From contig OX328110.1 in assembly GCA_946811185.2 (NCBI GenBank), positions 11,636,516-11,700,515 on the forward strand: a stretch of 64,000 bases of DNA, written 5' to 3'. Shown here piece after piece: positions 43,673 through 53,295 of this stretch. The notes below the pieces were generated by a model, which was not told the origin of the DNA, did no database searches, and saw only the letters and a list, made by a program, of their open reading frames with translations. The DNA comes from Hippopus hippopus (Eukaryota; Mollusca; Bivalvia; Cardiida; Cardiidae). The translations under genes and the position numbers were made by a program. Position 1 is the first letter of the stretch. Each line of letters begins with the position of its first letter.

Positions 43673-44056
43673 ATTTCATTCTTATTCTAATTCTCAGCGT
43701 ATTAATTTCAAAGTAACACAATTTCTGATTGGCTTAAGGTCTACGGCCCCTAACTCTCATATTAAAAGACGAAAGCTGCCGAGATTGGCCGAATAGCCTC
43801 TACGAAAACATCGATGTTACACAATATTTACCGATGAGTTAGTGAGTCTACGGCCCCTTACTCTCATATTGAAAGACGGAAGCTGCCGAGATTGGCCGAA
43901 TAGCCTTTACGAGAAAGGCGATGTTTACCGATGAGTTAGGGGTCGTAGACCTTAAATGAATGCTTTAGCCCATCAGAGCACATATTTTTCTCCAAATTTA
44001 GAATCATTAGGCTTATACTAAGAATGCAGTTAAGAATGGTTGGTGATTCAAAATTA
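43673..44056. mobile_element. MITE-F interrupted by MITE-G
   Basis: Left part ends ...TTTCTGATTGGCTTAA; right part resumes AATGCTTTAGCCCATCAG and ends GAATGGTTGGTGATTC. Confidence 0.8.
43738..43951. mobile_element. MITE-G, TTAA-flanked
   Basis: TTAA at 43734-43737 and 43952-43955. Ends GGTCTACGGCCCCTAACTC and GAGTTAGGGGTCGTAGACC are inverted. The interior is a direct repeat of about 110 bp (GAAAGCTGCCGAGATTGGCC and GGAAGCTGCCGAGATTGGCC). Confidence 0.85.
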
Positions 44057-44060
44057 AGCA

Positions 44061-44933
44061 TGGAGCCCGGGAGTCCATAGTTCGAACGTTGGCCTAGATT
44101 ATTCCGTTCCAAGAAATGTAGGGTAAGATCAGATAGCTGAGTGTTAACGCACAGAGCCTTTAGTCTACGAAATGGTGCTTCAAACCTCGAATCACTCAAA
44201 GTTCTCAGCTGACAGTTTGGAATAAGGCTGTGCATACTACCGGTACTAGACAGAGAACACTCTGTTTTATCGTATATCCTCCATTGCTTTAAGTGCAGTA
44301 TGCCCAATATGAAATAGTCTTCTTTTACTAAGGAATGAAGAGAACTTTTTCTTTTGTTTCGCTTCGCAGTTTCATACAGTGTGATTAGGGTTTTTTGTTT
44401 TTTCATACTTCCATGAAAAAAAAAAAGCCCTTCATTCCTTTTAATTCAATATCACAGTCAACAAATATGCACATTGCGTATTTATTTAATGTCCATTTCA
44501 TTGATATTTCATAGCGCGGTAAAACTGCTCGTTCATGACGAAAATGTGTAATTTATGACGTCATTATAGTATTTGCAAGATGTGATAAAAAAAAAAAAAG
44601 CCTGACATTCGTTGGCGTTTTTTTGATAAAATTCTATTAAAACACGTCTATAAAAATGTTATTAAGCTCGCCAGAGGTTCGAATAATATATATTTTTTTA
44701 GATTCGTATGACAAAACTTTATTTCAAATGCTAAACGGCAGATCCTATACATATTCAAAGGACAAAGCTGTAAAAACATTTTTGAAAGAGGTAAAAGAAG
44801 AAATCTTTGGAGGTGACAAGTTGAATGAAAGGTAAAGTGTTGGCGAAAAATGTGTCGCTCTGAAATTTTACATACGTGTAAAACATATAATACCTGTATA
44901 TTCATCCCATTCATTCATCCCATTTATAATTGA
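44061..44933. other. Unassigned sequence, 0.9 kb
   Basis: A 156-residue reverse frame (43936-44406) starts inside MITE-F and has no domain or splice support. A-runs near 44418 and 44587. Confidence 0.4.
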
Positions 44934-45221
44934 ATTGCTCTGATAAAAGGGGGATTAATGCGTCTCCATGATACATGACACCAAGCAAGTCATTATATGA
45001 TTATGGATCCAAAAAATCAGTTTGGTCTAAAAACAGGCTGAATCAAGAGCTAGACTGAGTCAATTGACATGCAGAACCAATAGCAAAAAGTTTCAACCCA
45101 GGTCAGCCTGCGCACTACGCGCAGGCTGACCTGGGTTGAAACTTTTTGGGTCAATAATTTTGCTGGTGCATTTAGCCCCCACCCCCCCCCCCCCCCATTT
45201 TCGCAGACAGGCTCATTTATT
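44934..45221 (-). mobile_element. MITE-E, reverse
   Basis: TTGCTCTGATAAAAGGGGGA to the hairpin CAGGTCAGCCTGCGCACTAC and a C-run before GGCTCATTTA. Confidence 0.8.
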
Positions 45222-45239
45222 TAAAAAAAAAAACCTACG

Positions 45240-45735
45240 GTATCACTGAACCCATTACGAAACAGTCCAATCTTTCAGCGATTCTGACGGAGAAGATTTT
45301 TCGAAAGCATTTTGATTGATTGATTGATTAATTGATTGATTGATTGGTGTTTTACGCCGCTTTCAACATTATTTCAGTCATATCACTGCGACAGCTCACA
45401 TTTTCATGTATTTCCTGAGTCTTACCAGTAACAGGCTAGGGTTCTGAAGTGTCTTGCAGAAAGACACTCGTATGAAAAACCCAGTAGATCCAGTGCGGCT
45501 GGAATCCGGGGCCTCCAGGTTAGGAGTCCCACACTTTACCACTGAGCCAAGCAGCAACTCGAAAAGCATTTTGGGAAAAGTTGAAAATGTCGTTTACCAG
45601 CAACTTCCCCTCTTCCAGTGATGCTTTTTATTTTACCCTTTCGCAGACAAACCTTATAATCTGAGCCAAATTTAACATGTTGTCGACCAGTGCTTTCAAT
45701 ATAGTTGAGTCTAAAATTTTGCCGTCTGGAATCCC
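45240..45735 (-). mobile_element. MITE-B carrying a SINE-1 insertion
   Basis: Left piece CATTACGAAACAGTCCAATC to 45314, then SINE-1, then the core remnant (45559-45630) and arm to TTTTGCCGTCTGG. Confidence 0.75.
45315..45558 (-). mobile_element. SINE-1, full length with target duplication
   Basis: TCGAAAGCATTTTG (45301-45314) and TCGAAAAGCATTTTG (45559-45573) flank it. On the minus strand: box A TGGCTCAGTGGTAAAG, box B-like CCGGATTCCAGCC, the conserved body GCTGTCGCAGTGATATGACT, and a (TCAA)n tail. Confidence 0.9.
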
Positions 45736-45786
45736 CTCGAAAAAAACTGCATCAGACGACTTTAGAAAATATCCTCCTGAAATAGG

Positions 45787-46078
45787 GACCTGCATGGCTT
45801 ATTAGTAAAATTCGTAACCTGAAGGCCTCTGGATTTTTCGTGGGAGTGTCCTTGGACAAGATACTTCAAGTCCCTAGCTAAGTGCAAGTGTAACCTAGGA
45901 CATACCGCGTGAATATGTGAGCTGTCGTCGTGAAAGGTCTTAAATGATGTTGAAAGCGATGTAAATAAGATTTATTTAAACAATCTATCTATCTATCTAT
46001 CTATCTATCTACCACAATCAGTCTCAATCAATCAATAATTGATACAATCAATCAATTAATCAATCAATCAATCAATCC
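45787..46078 (+). mobile_element. SINE-1 followed by CTAT and ATCA arrays
   Basis: Head ATGGCTTATTAGTAAAATTC, body GTGTCCTTGGACAAGATACT and GCTGTCGTCGTGAAAGGTC, then (CTAT)n at 45988-46010 and (ATCA)n to 46078. Confidence 0.75.
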
Positions 46079-46138
46079 TCATAATGTATAGAAAGTTTAA
46101 GGAAGGATAATACATGAACACATGTGACATTTTCGTGG

Positions 46139-46200
46139 GCCAACGAAAAAAGTACATGTACTCGTTACCAGCTATTTCTCCTTTAACTACAGTGTTTTCA
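46139..46200. mobile_element. MITE-B core relic
   Basis: CTCGTTACCAGCTATTTCTC and CTACAGTGTTTTC. Confidence 0.45.
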
Positions 46201-46469
46201 AAGATGGTCTGGTGCAAGCCACAACAAACCGTCTGCGGGAGATAATATTACAGGAGAAATGCATTTTTTTTGTGCAAACGTCACAACGTTGTCAAACGAG
46301 CTATTTATAGTAACGGTGAATCACGACACTGCAAAGATTACACCTGGTTGAAATGTCGTATGACGTCATACGCGATGATCCGGTCTACTCCCATCGCGCG
46401 TCGGAGGGGCTGTGCAATTATGGTACACGCGCGATTTGATGGAGAACATCTTTTAAAAGTAATCCATCT

Positions 46470-46680
46470 TGATCCCCAAGGCTGCTAAGCGCGAAACAAT
46501 GACCTTTTGCGGACAGTATAAATCAAGATCAGACTGCACAGAATGTGCAGTCTGATATTTGATTTACACTGTCCGATGAGAAGATATTTACCCACAAAAT
46601 AACATTGAAATAGCAAAATTTATGTTTTTACTATCAGCTTTAACGTTTCCTTTCACTTATTTAGCAGGATAGAGGTTAGA
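46470..46680 (+). mobile_element. MITE-A, hairpin 46511-46574
   Basis: CCCCAAGGCTGCTAAGCGCG to TTTAGCAGGATAGAGGTTA. GTATAAATC/GATTTACAC differ from consensus in both arms. Confidence 0.8.
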
Positions 46681-46792
46681 TTAACCATAAGAGCACTAAA
46701 TAAACGACATGCACATTTTCAGACCAGAAATAAGATCAAAAATAGGTACACGTTCAAAGTTTCTTTGGCCCAGACTGTTTCACAAATGCAGA

Positions 46793-46850
46793 CAGTCTAG
46801 ATCATAGATCAGACTGCACATTTGCAGAGTCTGATCTTGATCTACACCGG
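46793..46850. mobile_element. MITE-A relic hairpin
   Basis: ACAGTCTAGATCATAGATCA with TCTGATCTTGATCTACACC. Confidence 0.6.
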
Positions 46851-46886
46851 CTTCTAAGCCAACCAAACCTGTAAACTTTAAGGGCG

Positions 46887-47124
46887 TTGTATCCCTTCAA
46901 CCACACAATCCCGTGTTTTAACAACCCTGAGAAAGATTACTTTTGAAAACATTGTTGGAAAAGGAGAAGATACTGGTAACCAACATTGTTTACCCTCTTT
47001 TCCCCCAACCTTTTCTACCCTATGAAAAAATAGAAATCACCATTTCAACCTCTTTAAATCTGTTTTCAGCAATTGCTTTCAAATCTGGTCGCGTCCACCG
47101 TTTTGGCGCTAAGTAAAAAGTTAA
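46887..47124 (-). mobile_element. MITE-B, diverged
   Basis: CCACACAATCCCGTGTTTTA to TTTTGGCGCTAAGTAAAAAG and TTAA 47121-47124; core 46944-47014 altered. Confidence 0.65.
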
Positions 47125-47277
47125 TTAAAGATTAAGGTAAACGCAAAAAAGTCTTGGAAAAGGACACCGGGCTGCCACAACGAAAAAGAGTACGTTTTCC
47201 TAAATCCTACCACAACAGAGAACATCGTGACAGCAGATAAAATGTGATCATGAGAAATGTCTCCATTTATCACAATA

Positions 47278-47342
47278 TCTAAAATATCTTGTGAAATTTT
47301 CATGGCCGATTCGGCCATGAAAATTTCACAAGATATTTTAGA
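47278..47342. repeat. 65-bp perfect palindrome, 1-nt centre
   Basis: Arms 47278-47309 and 47311-47342 are exact complements (TCTAAAATATCTTGTGAAAT outer, CATGGCCGA inner). No related copy is seen. Confidence 0.9.
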
Positions 47343-47736
47343 CCTGTAATAAACTTTTTAAAGTTACGTTTTTGACCAAACACGAAATCAAAAGAAAGAA
47401 AAACCTCGTTTTTCAGCAGCATAAAAAAGTATTTTGGAAAAATGAACACAACGTACTTTTTTTCCCACAATGTTTCATTACGTGGTCTACAGGGGCGTAA
47501 AATGTGATATCTGTACATTTATTCATAAAAGGACATTGACACGAAAGGAGGGGCTTGAGTTCTGCTTTTTTGTTCTAAATATTTGATCGAACGAAAGGTC
47601 AGGCGAAGTTGGATAGCCCACAAGTCCGGTATAGAAGGTCAAGGGGTTAGAACCAAGGGCCGAGTTCCGGTATGGTCAGTCGGGGTAAAGCACAGAGCTT
47701 TTATTCTAGGAGCTGTAGGTTTGATTCTGTTGACCC

Positions 47737-47900
47737 AAATGCTGCTAAGCGTGACTCTAGGACCTTTTGCGGACAGTGTAGATCAAGATCAGACTGCACA
47801 GAAGGTGCAGTCTAATCTTGAATCTACACTGTCCTATATTTTTCCATGAAAAATACTTTTTAAATAACAAAATTTGTGGTTTTACTACCAGCTTTAATGG
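47737..47900 (+). mobile_element. MITE-A, hairpin 47771-47834
   Basis: ATGCTGCTAAGCGTGACTCT leads to a near-perfect hairpin; the right arm is truncated. Confidence 0.75.
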
Positions 47901-47969
47901 TAAGTCAAAACCGAGTTCTTAATCACTGTCTGCATGCGAAATAGCTGTCTCGGTTCTGAACATGCGTTG

Positions 47970-48185
47970 AGGATTTTATCAGAAGACGAAATTTTAGACT
48001 TGTTCAAACTGAAAGCATTTTGGGCCATAACTTAAATGCGACTAAAATCATGGATTTGTCTTTGAGATGGTAAAACATTATGGGAAAAGGAAAAAAATCT
48101 GGTTCCCAGCATTTTTTGTCTTTTCTCTCAATGTTTTCAAAAGCCTATATGCCGTTTAAACACAGGATTGTTCGACAAACGGTAA
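47970..48185 (+). mobile_element. MITE-B, core 48073-48138
   Basis: GAAGACGAAATTTTAGACTT to GGATTGTTCGACAAACGGTA. Confidence 0.7.
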
Positions 48186-48246
48186 AAAACACTGAATTTC
48201 TAAATGGGACTTTTTTTGATTACCACGAACAAGAGGTGATCTTTTA

Positions 48247-48512
48247 TTTTGTTTGTTTACATTGGAGATTAACGCCGATTAGGTAAACAGCGTAGGTCAT
48301 ATCATGGCAGTCAGTGCGCCTACGCATGTGTTACCTGGCTTTCTCACACCAGTACCGACACAACTTTCTTTCCAAGCCAATGACTACTTTTTTCACATGC
48401 ATCAGAGGTAAGGGACGAAAACTCGCCGGAAAGTTTGCCTCAACTGGGTATCGAACATACAACCACCAGGTTACGAGTCAGATACGCCAACCACTAAGCT
48501 AGCCGGCCGTAC
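48247..48512 (-). mobile_element. SINE-2, full length
   Basis: On the minus strand the head has box A TAGCTTAGTGGTTGGCG and box B TGTTCGATACCC. The body contains CTTACCTCTGATGCATGTG and GAAAGAAAGTTGTGTCGGTA. Confidence 0.8.
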
Positions 48513-48529
48513 GTCAAGAAGCAATCTTC

Positions 48530-48660
48530 TCTGGTAATAAACCGTTCGTCTGTCAGTGATGGAATGGCATCATTTCCTTCTTTTCCCACAATAGTTTTTG
48601 TTTTTAAAGCTATATTCCATCAGGATCGTCAAAACACAGGAATAATTATTGTTAATTTCT
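48530..48660. mobile_element. MITE-B remnant
   Basis: CTTCTTTTCCCACAATAGTT and CATCAGGATCGTCAAAACAC lie between two SINEs. Confidence 0.5.
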
Positions 48661-48668
48661 GCGTCGGT

Positions 48669-48893
48669 AACGTTCAGGGCTTGAAATCAGGGGTCTCTGA
48701 TTCGAATCTCCGGCTCGGTCAATTTCTTTCCTGTGCAATTTATGATAGTCATTGCCTCAGGATTCACTTTCTTATCACTGCTGATTATTGTTTCGACGAT
48801 AGTTATGCTGGATAGCACACCTGTGACGTGGGAAGAATATTGTGTGCAGTACAGGTAAGAGAAACTTCAGAAAAGCATAGATAGGTGTACAGC
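48669..48893 (+). mobile_element. SINE-2 body
   Basis: Box B-like TGATTCGAATCTCCGGCTCG, then TATCACTGCTGATTATTGTT and TCGACGATAGTTATGCTGG. Same type as 17394. Confidence 0.7.
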
Positions 48894-48926
48894 CGTAGCA
48901 ATGGAACCGAAATAAGTTGAAAGGGC

Positions 48927-49144
48927 GTGAATTCTTACCCAAACGAGAAAAGTATGGACTAGACCAATTCTAATACATTGGCAGACGACAAAATCAGTGA
49001 TTTTGTGGTCATTGATAAGGTAGAAAATATTGTGGGAAAAGGAGAAAATGCTGGTTACCAGCATTTTCTCCTTTTCCCACAATGTTTCAAAAGGCTTTCT
49101 ATTGCAGGCTCGTTAAAACTTGGAATCGTGTTGCAAGTGGTTAA
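48927..49144 (+). mobile_element. MITE-B, core 49023-49088
   Basis: GCAGACGACAAAATCAGTG to GTTGCAAGTGGTTAA (49141-49144 TTAA). The core is consensus. Confidence 0.8.
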
Positions 49145-49349
49145 AAACCACACCAACAAACACATCAGCAGCTTTCATTGCTTGCACTTGTATAAGCAAG
49201 CGGATATGCCCCATAACTATAGTTACCAAATGCATTTCCGCCATTCCAGGCAATATATGTACTTCAAACCATCCTACATAGATCTATCGATTAATTCATC
49301 AGTCAAAACCCCTACATAGGCGAAGGTTTTAAAAAAACATTGTAAGAAA

Positions 49350-49550
49350 ATGAAAATACGCTCGTAAGTTGCAAGATCGTCATTGTTTGCGATTTTTTTG
49401 ATCCTTTAAAGGACAAATCTATCGATTAATTGATTGATTGATTGTATAGTGTTTAATTGAAATGAAAATACGCTCGTAAATTGCATGATCGTCATTGTTT
49501 GCAATGTTTTTAATCCTTTGAAGGACAAATCCATCGATTGATTGATCAGT
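49350..49550 (+). repeat. Direct duplication of about 90 bp, 113-bp period
   Basis: AAAATACGCTCGTAAGTTGC (49350) and AAAATACGCTCGTAAATTGC (49463) begin two copies that continue through GATCGTCATTGTTTGC to a GATTGATTGATT run. Confidence 0.8.
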
Positions 49551-49815
49551 TATATCGAGGCGGCCAGGGCACCTATCCATGCTTTCCTGGAGTTTCTTTT
49601 ACCAGTACTCCGCACAATATTCTTTCCAAGCCGCTGGCTGCTTTCACACATAACCATCGTCGAAAACATCGTCAGAGGTGAGAGAGGAATGAATCCTGTT
49701 GCAATGACTATCATCAATCCTTGGTAAGAAATTGGCCGAGCCGGGGATCGAACTCGCGATCCCCCTGTTCTCAAGTCCTGTACGCTACTGACTGAGCTAT
49801 CGGGGCTCGGCGACA
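49545..49815 (-). mobile_element. SINE-2, full length
   Basis: Minus strand: GATAGCTCAGTCAGTAGCG (box A), GCGAGTTCGATCCCCGGCTC (box B), body TCTCTCACCTCTGACGATG, and a (TCAA)-type tail near 49545. Confidence 0.85.
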
Positions 49816-50078
49816 TTTCCATCATGAGGGCCATATTTTGTTATGTCATCTGCAAAAGCTTTGAACATGGTCCAGAAGAAAATTTAGTGTCGTCTGACAA
49901 GGACGTCACTCTTTAGCAAACGACAAAATTTTAGATTGGTCCCAATTGAAAGCATTTGCAGACGACAAATTAAATGTGGTGATGGAATCTATGCCTAAAA
50001 ATGCTGGTTACCAGCATTTTATCGTTTTCCAAAGCCTTTTTTGTTAGGGTCGTCAATCTCCGGGATTGTTTGGTAAAG
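49816..50078. mobile_element. Two MITE-B pieces
   Basis: A reverse arm (TATGTCATCTGCAAAAGCTT) is followed by a forward copy from CACTCTTTAGCAAACGACAA to GGGATTGTTTGGTAAAG. Its core is reduced to AATGCTGGTTACCAGCATTT. Confidence 0.7.
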
Positions 50079-50114
50079 ACGAAGGTCTTTTCCGGTCCAC
50101 ATGATGATTTTTTT

Positions 50115-50315
50115 TTAACATGAAGGCATATGCAGACGGCAAATTAAATACATGTATTGTTCAAACGATCGATTTTATGTATGACAGGTATAGAACACGT
50201 TGTGCGAAAAAGCAGAATATGCTGGTTACCAGCATCTTTTGCTTTTTCCACAGTGTTTTCAAAAGGCATCTTTCTCATGTTCGTCAGAAATCGGGATCGC
50301 TTAATAAAGGGTTAA
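50115..50315 (+). mobile_element. MITE-B with paired changes, core 50192-50259
   Basis: Arms AAAAAGCAGAATATGCTGG and CAGCATCTTTTGCTTTTTC pair in a changed form. Ends AATAAAGGGTTAA. Confidence 0.75.
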
Positions 50316-50382
50316 TCTATACAAAATTTAATGTTAAAATACCAGGGAATAATTGAATAAATCTCTTATGTGCTGTTAAATA

Positions 50383-50645
50383 TGGCTTGCAACACGCAAA
50401 AAGGGGCATTCGGACATTTACGTAAAGTGTCGTCTCGGATCAGCCTGCGCAGTCCGCGCAGGCTAATCCGAGACGGCACTTTACGACTACATTAGATTTT
50501 GTGCTACAGTAGACTCGCGCAAAACAGAAAATTACATAAAAACGGAAAGTGTCGTTTCGGATTAGCCTGCGCGGACTGCGCAGGCTGATCCGCAACGACA
50601 CTTTACGCAAATGTTCGAATGCCCCTTTTCGCGTGTTGCAAGCCA
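50383..50645. mobile_element. MITE-D, complete
   Basis: TGGCTTGCAACACGCAAAAA to TTCGCGTGTTGCAAGCCA; the best-kept copy, with both hairpins nearly perfect. Confidence 0.9.
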
Positions 50646-50726
50646 ATTATAATTATGATTTGATCGCCATATTGCTAAAATGAATAATAATTTTGAACAT
50701 CTGCATATGATACATGTAGCTTTAAG

Positions 50727-50921
50727 ATCACCGTTATCCTTTTAAGTAACTAAAATGAAATTTTCAATTCGATAGTAAAAACCAAAATATTGCTATTTCA
50801 AAGTTATTTTTTGAGGGAATAATATCTCTTTATCGGACAGTGTAGATCCAAGATCAGACTGCACGTTCTGTGCAGTCTGATCTTGATCTACATTGTCCGC
50901 AAAAGGTCAGGCTGAGGGTTG
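50727..50921 (-). mobile_element. MITE-A, reverse, hairpin 50835-50898
   Basis: TTATCCTTTTAAGTAACTAA opens the asymmetric arm; the right end is shortened to GGTCAGGCTGAGGGTTGA. Confidence 0.75.
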
Positions 50922-51109
50922 AATGACGTTATATACCTCATTAACCAATCAGAAAGCGTAACACATGCAGCTACTTTCCTTGAACAATTTGTATAATGTA
51001 TAACACTTGATCTGTTTCCACGAAATGCTAGAAATCTTTTCTTTGAAAAGATGTTAAATGAACCGCGTTTATATAGGTAATTAACTCAATACCAATTGTA
51101 AATAATCCA

Positions 51110-51364
51110 AGCTCTGTGAAAAGGGGGCTTTATGCATCTGCGAAAAGTATCAACCCAGGTCAGCCTGCGCAGTCCGCGCAGGCTGACCTGGGCCGAAAGT
51201 TTTCGCTATGGGTCAATTTTCTGTACGTCCAAGGATCACTCTACCCCATGATTCAATTGGTTGTTGGACAAAAGGAATTTTATAGACCCATTATTATGTG
51301 ATGACTGGCTTGGTATGATGCATCACGGAGATTCATTAAGCCCCCTTTTGCCAGAGCACGGCCA
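51110..51364 (+). mobile_element. MITE-E
   Basis: AAGCTCTGTGAAAAGGGGGC to TTGCCAGAGCACGGCC. The hairpin GGTCAGCCTGCGCAGTCCGC is perfect. It abuts a MITE-B arm. Confidence 0.85.
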
Positions 51365-51570
51365 TTCTGAAGGCATTTGCACAGGACAGAATAAACGTGG
51401 CTCTTATGACGAGTTTGGTTCTAAAACATTGAGAACATCGTGAGAAAAGAAGAAAATGCTCGTACACTGTAGCTAGCAAGTGCTCCCTTTCTGTAGATAT
51501 TTTCAAAAGCCACCTTTCTAAAGGTGGTAACAAGAAGGCGTTCGTTTGCTGGAGGATAAAACCGTATGAC
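51365..51570 (+). mobile_element. MITE-B, 5' truncated
   Basis: GAAGGCATTTGCACAGGACA continues directly from MITE-E; core 51431-51504 is heavily changed. Confidence 0.6.
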
Positions 51571-51624
51571 AACAGCATGTTGAACTTATGAGGTTGGGGG
51601 TGGGGGGTGGGATTAGAAACTTGG

Positions 51625-51690
51625 GCAATGGCACAGAATCAGCCTCTCAGATCAGAGGCTTTTGGTTTGAATCCTTGGACAACCTTAGAA
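51625..51690 (+). mobile_element. tRNA-like SINE head fragment
   Basis: ATGGCACAGAATCAG and box B-like TTGGTTTGAATCCTTGG. Confidence 0.45.
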
Positions 51691-51721
51691 CCAATATACC
51701 CACGTCATGGCGTTTGTGCTT

Positions 51722-52088
51722 GGTCTGTATTTATCAACCGTTCTAATTTCATCCTATATCTTATTCTAGATTGAAGAAAAATTTAACACAACTACTTGGT
51801 CCGTATTCATCAACCATCCAAAAGAACTTTCTTAGTCTTATTCTCAAGAACTTTCCAAATTTGAAAGTAACACACCTTCTTAATGGCTAAAACATTTGGT
51901 TTTAGCCAGTCAAAAGTAGTATTGCTTCAAATATGGACAGTCTTGGAGAATAAGACTAAGAACGTATTTAAGAATGCTTGGGGAATACGGAAGCTGATTG
52001 GCTAAACTATTTGGTTCAGCCAATTAGAAGTTTTTGATACTTTCAAATTCAAAAAACTCTTCAGATTAACATAAAGAAATACGGGCCC
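51722..52088. mobile_element. MITE-F inserted inside MITE-F
   Basis: The inner element 51798-51990 (GGTCCGTATTCATCAACC...GGGAATACGG) splits an outer copy: left 51722-51797 ends TTTAACACAACTACT, right 51991-52088 resumes GCTGATTGGCTAAAC and ends AATACGGGCCC. Confidence 0.85.
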
Positions 52089-52162
52089 TGGTTAGGTTCC
52101 CTGGGAGCTATATTCGTGAATGGTAAGTACAAATTGCAGATTTTGTTTACGAGCTTAACTCC

Positions 52163-52372
52163 TAACCTTTAGGCTGCTCAGTGCGACTCACTGACCTTTT
52201 GCGGACAGTGTAGATCAAGATCAGACTGCACAGAACGTGCAGTCTGATCTTGGATCTACACTGTCCGATAACGAGATATTATTTCCCAAAACATAACTTT
52301 GAAATAGCAATATTTGTGTTCTTACTATCGAATTGAAAATTTCATTATAGTTATTTAACAGGATAAGAGTCA
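52163..52372 (+). mobile_element. MITE-A, hairpin 52203-52266
   Basis: CCTTTAGGCTGCTCAGTGCG to TTTAACAGGATAAGAGTCAA. The hairpin is perfect apart from one extra G. Confidence 0.85.
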
Positions 52373-52740
52373 ATCCTGGGAGATAAGTTGGACGAATCTT
52401 TCAAGCCAACAGTGTAAACCCAAATTTTTGGAATTTCAAAGGTATTTTTTTGGGGGAAAAATATCTACCTATCGGACAGGGTAGAACCAAGATCAAACTA
52501 CACGTTCCGTGCTGTTGTAACAGTTCTGACACATAGCCTCCCCAGGCGGGATTTGAACCCTGGATCTTCAGGTCAGAAAGCGAACGCTCTACCACGTCGC
52601 TACAAAAGCTAGCTCTATAGCAAGGCAGTATAAGTGTCCCCTTATACAAACACAAGCTATAGATTTATATCTATCTGAGGGATAGACCAGTATACTACAC
52701 TGTCTGGTCTTGATCTACAGCGTCCGCATGAGGTCCTCAA
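52373..52740 (-). mobile_element. MITE-A split by a tRNA-like SINE
   Basis: The asymmetric arm and left hairpin arm (GGACAGGGTAGAACCAAGAT) stop at about 52516. The right arm TCTGGTCTTGATCTACAGCG resumes at about 52699. Confidence 0.75.
52517..52698 (-). mobile_element. tRNA-derived SINE inside MITE-A hairpin
   Basis: On the minus strand, GTAGCGACGTGGTAGAGCG (box A) and AGGGTTCAAATCCCGCC (box B) are tRNA-spaced. No acceptor stem closes, so this is a SINE head and not a functional tRNA gene. Confidence 0.7.
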
Positions 52741-53113
52741 AGGCCCAGTAGATGCCAAAATATCAAAGCAGGTGTCAAAATACATTTAAATTTAAATCAT
52801 ACCATTTAAAACGGTATGGAAAATATTGTGAAGATGACAGTCTGTGATTGTGTGGTGGGGCCATGTGTTAGATGCTAGCAGAAAAAAGAATTTTAAAATC
52901 AGGCAAAAAGTAAACAAAAGACACGGCTACCTGGCAGGTTTTAAACTAGTTTTGAAATTAATCTCTTGGTCAGCGACTAACTCTTGGACCAACCGTACTA
53001 TGACAGATTGTCATCTTCACAATAAAATCCATACTTTTAAATGGTATGGCATCAATCTAAATGCATTTAAACACCCGCTTTGTTTACTTTTGGCCTTTAG
53101 TGTCACTTTAAGT
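52738..53113. mobile_element. MITE-H, longest copy
   Basis: AAAGGCCCAGTAGATGCCAA to GTTTACTTTTGGCCTTTAGT, with all arm pairs recognisable. Confidence 0.8.
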
Positions 53114-53214
53114 CGCACTTAGCTGCCTAAGACTTAATGTAAAGTACGGGAGAGGGCTTAAAACTTATAAATTATTGGGGGCGGGGGCAGATTCCACCGT
53201 AGCTCGGTGGTTTA

Positions 53215-53295
53215 TAGAAGCTCATGGCTCAGTGGAGAGGTGTTAAATTTGTAATCTTGATGATTCAAATCTGCTGGTCAGGACGGAGTGCCCTA
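53215..53295 (+). mobile_element. tRNA-like SINE head
   Basis: ATGGCTCAGTGGAGAGGTG (box A) and GATGATTCAAATCTGCTGG (box B). Confidence 0.5.

Noticed and set aside
43936..44406. 156-residue reverse open frame
   Set aside because: It starts in MITE-F, lacks any recognised domain, and has no supporting splice sites.
52540..52620. Functional tRNA gene
   Set aside because: Box A and box B are present but no acceptor stem closes, and the head continues into SINE sequence. The same applies to the other tRNA-like heads.
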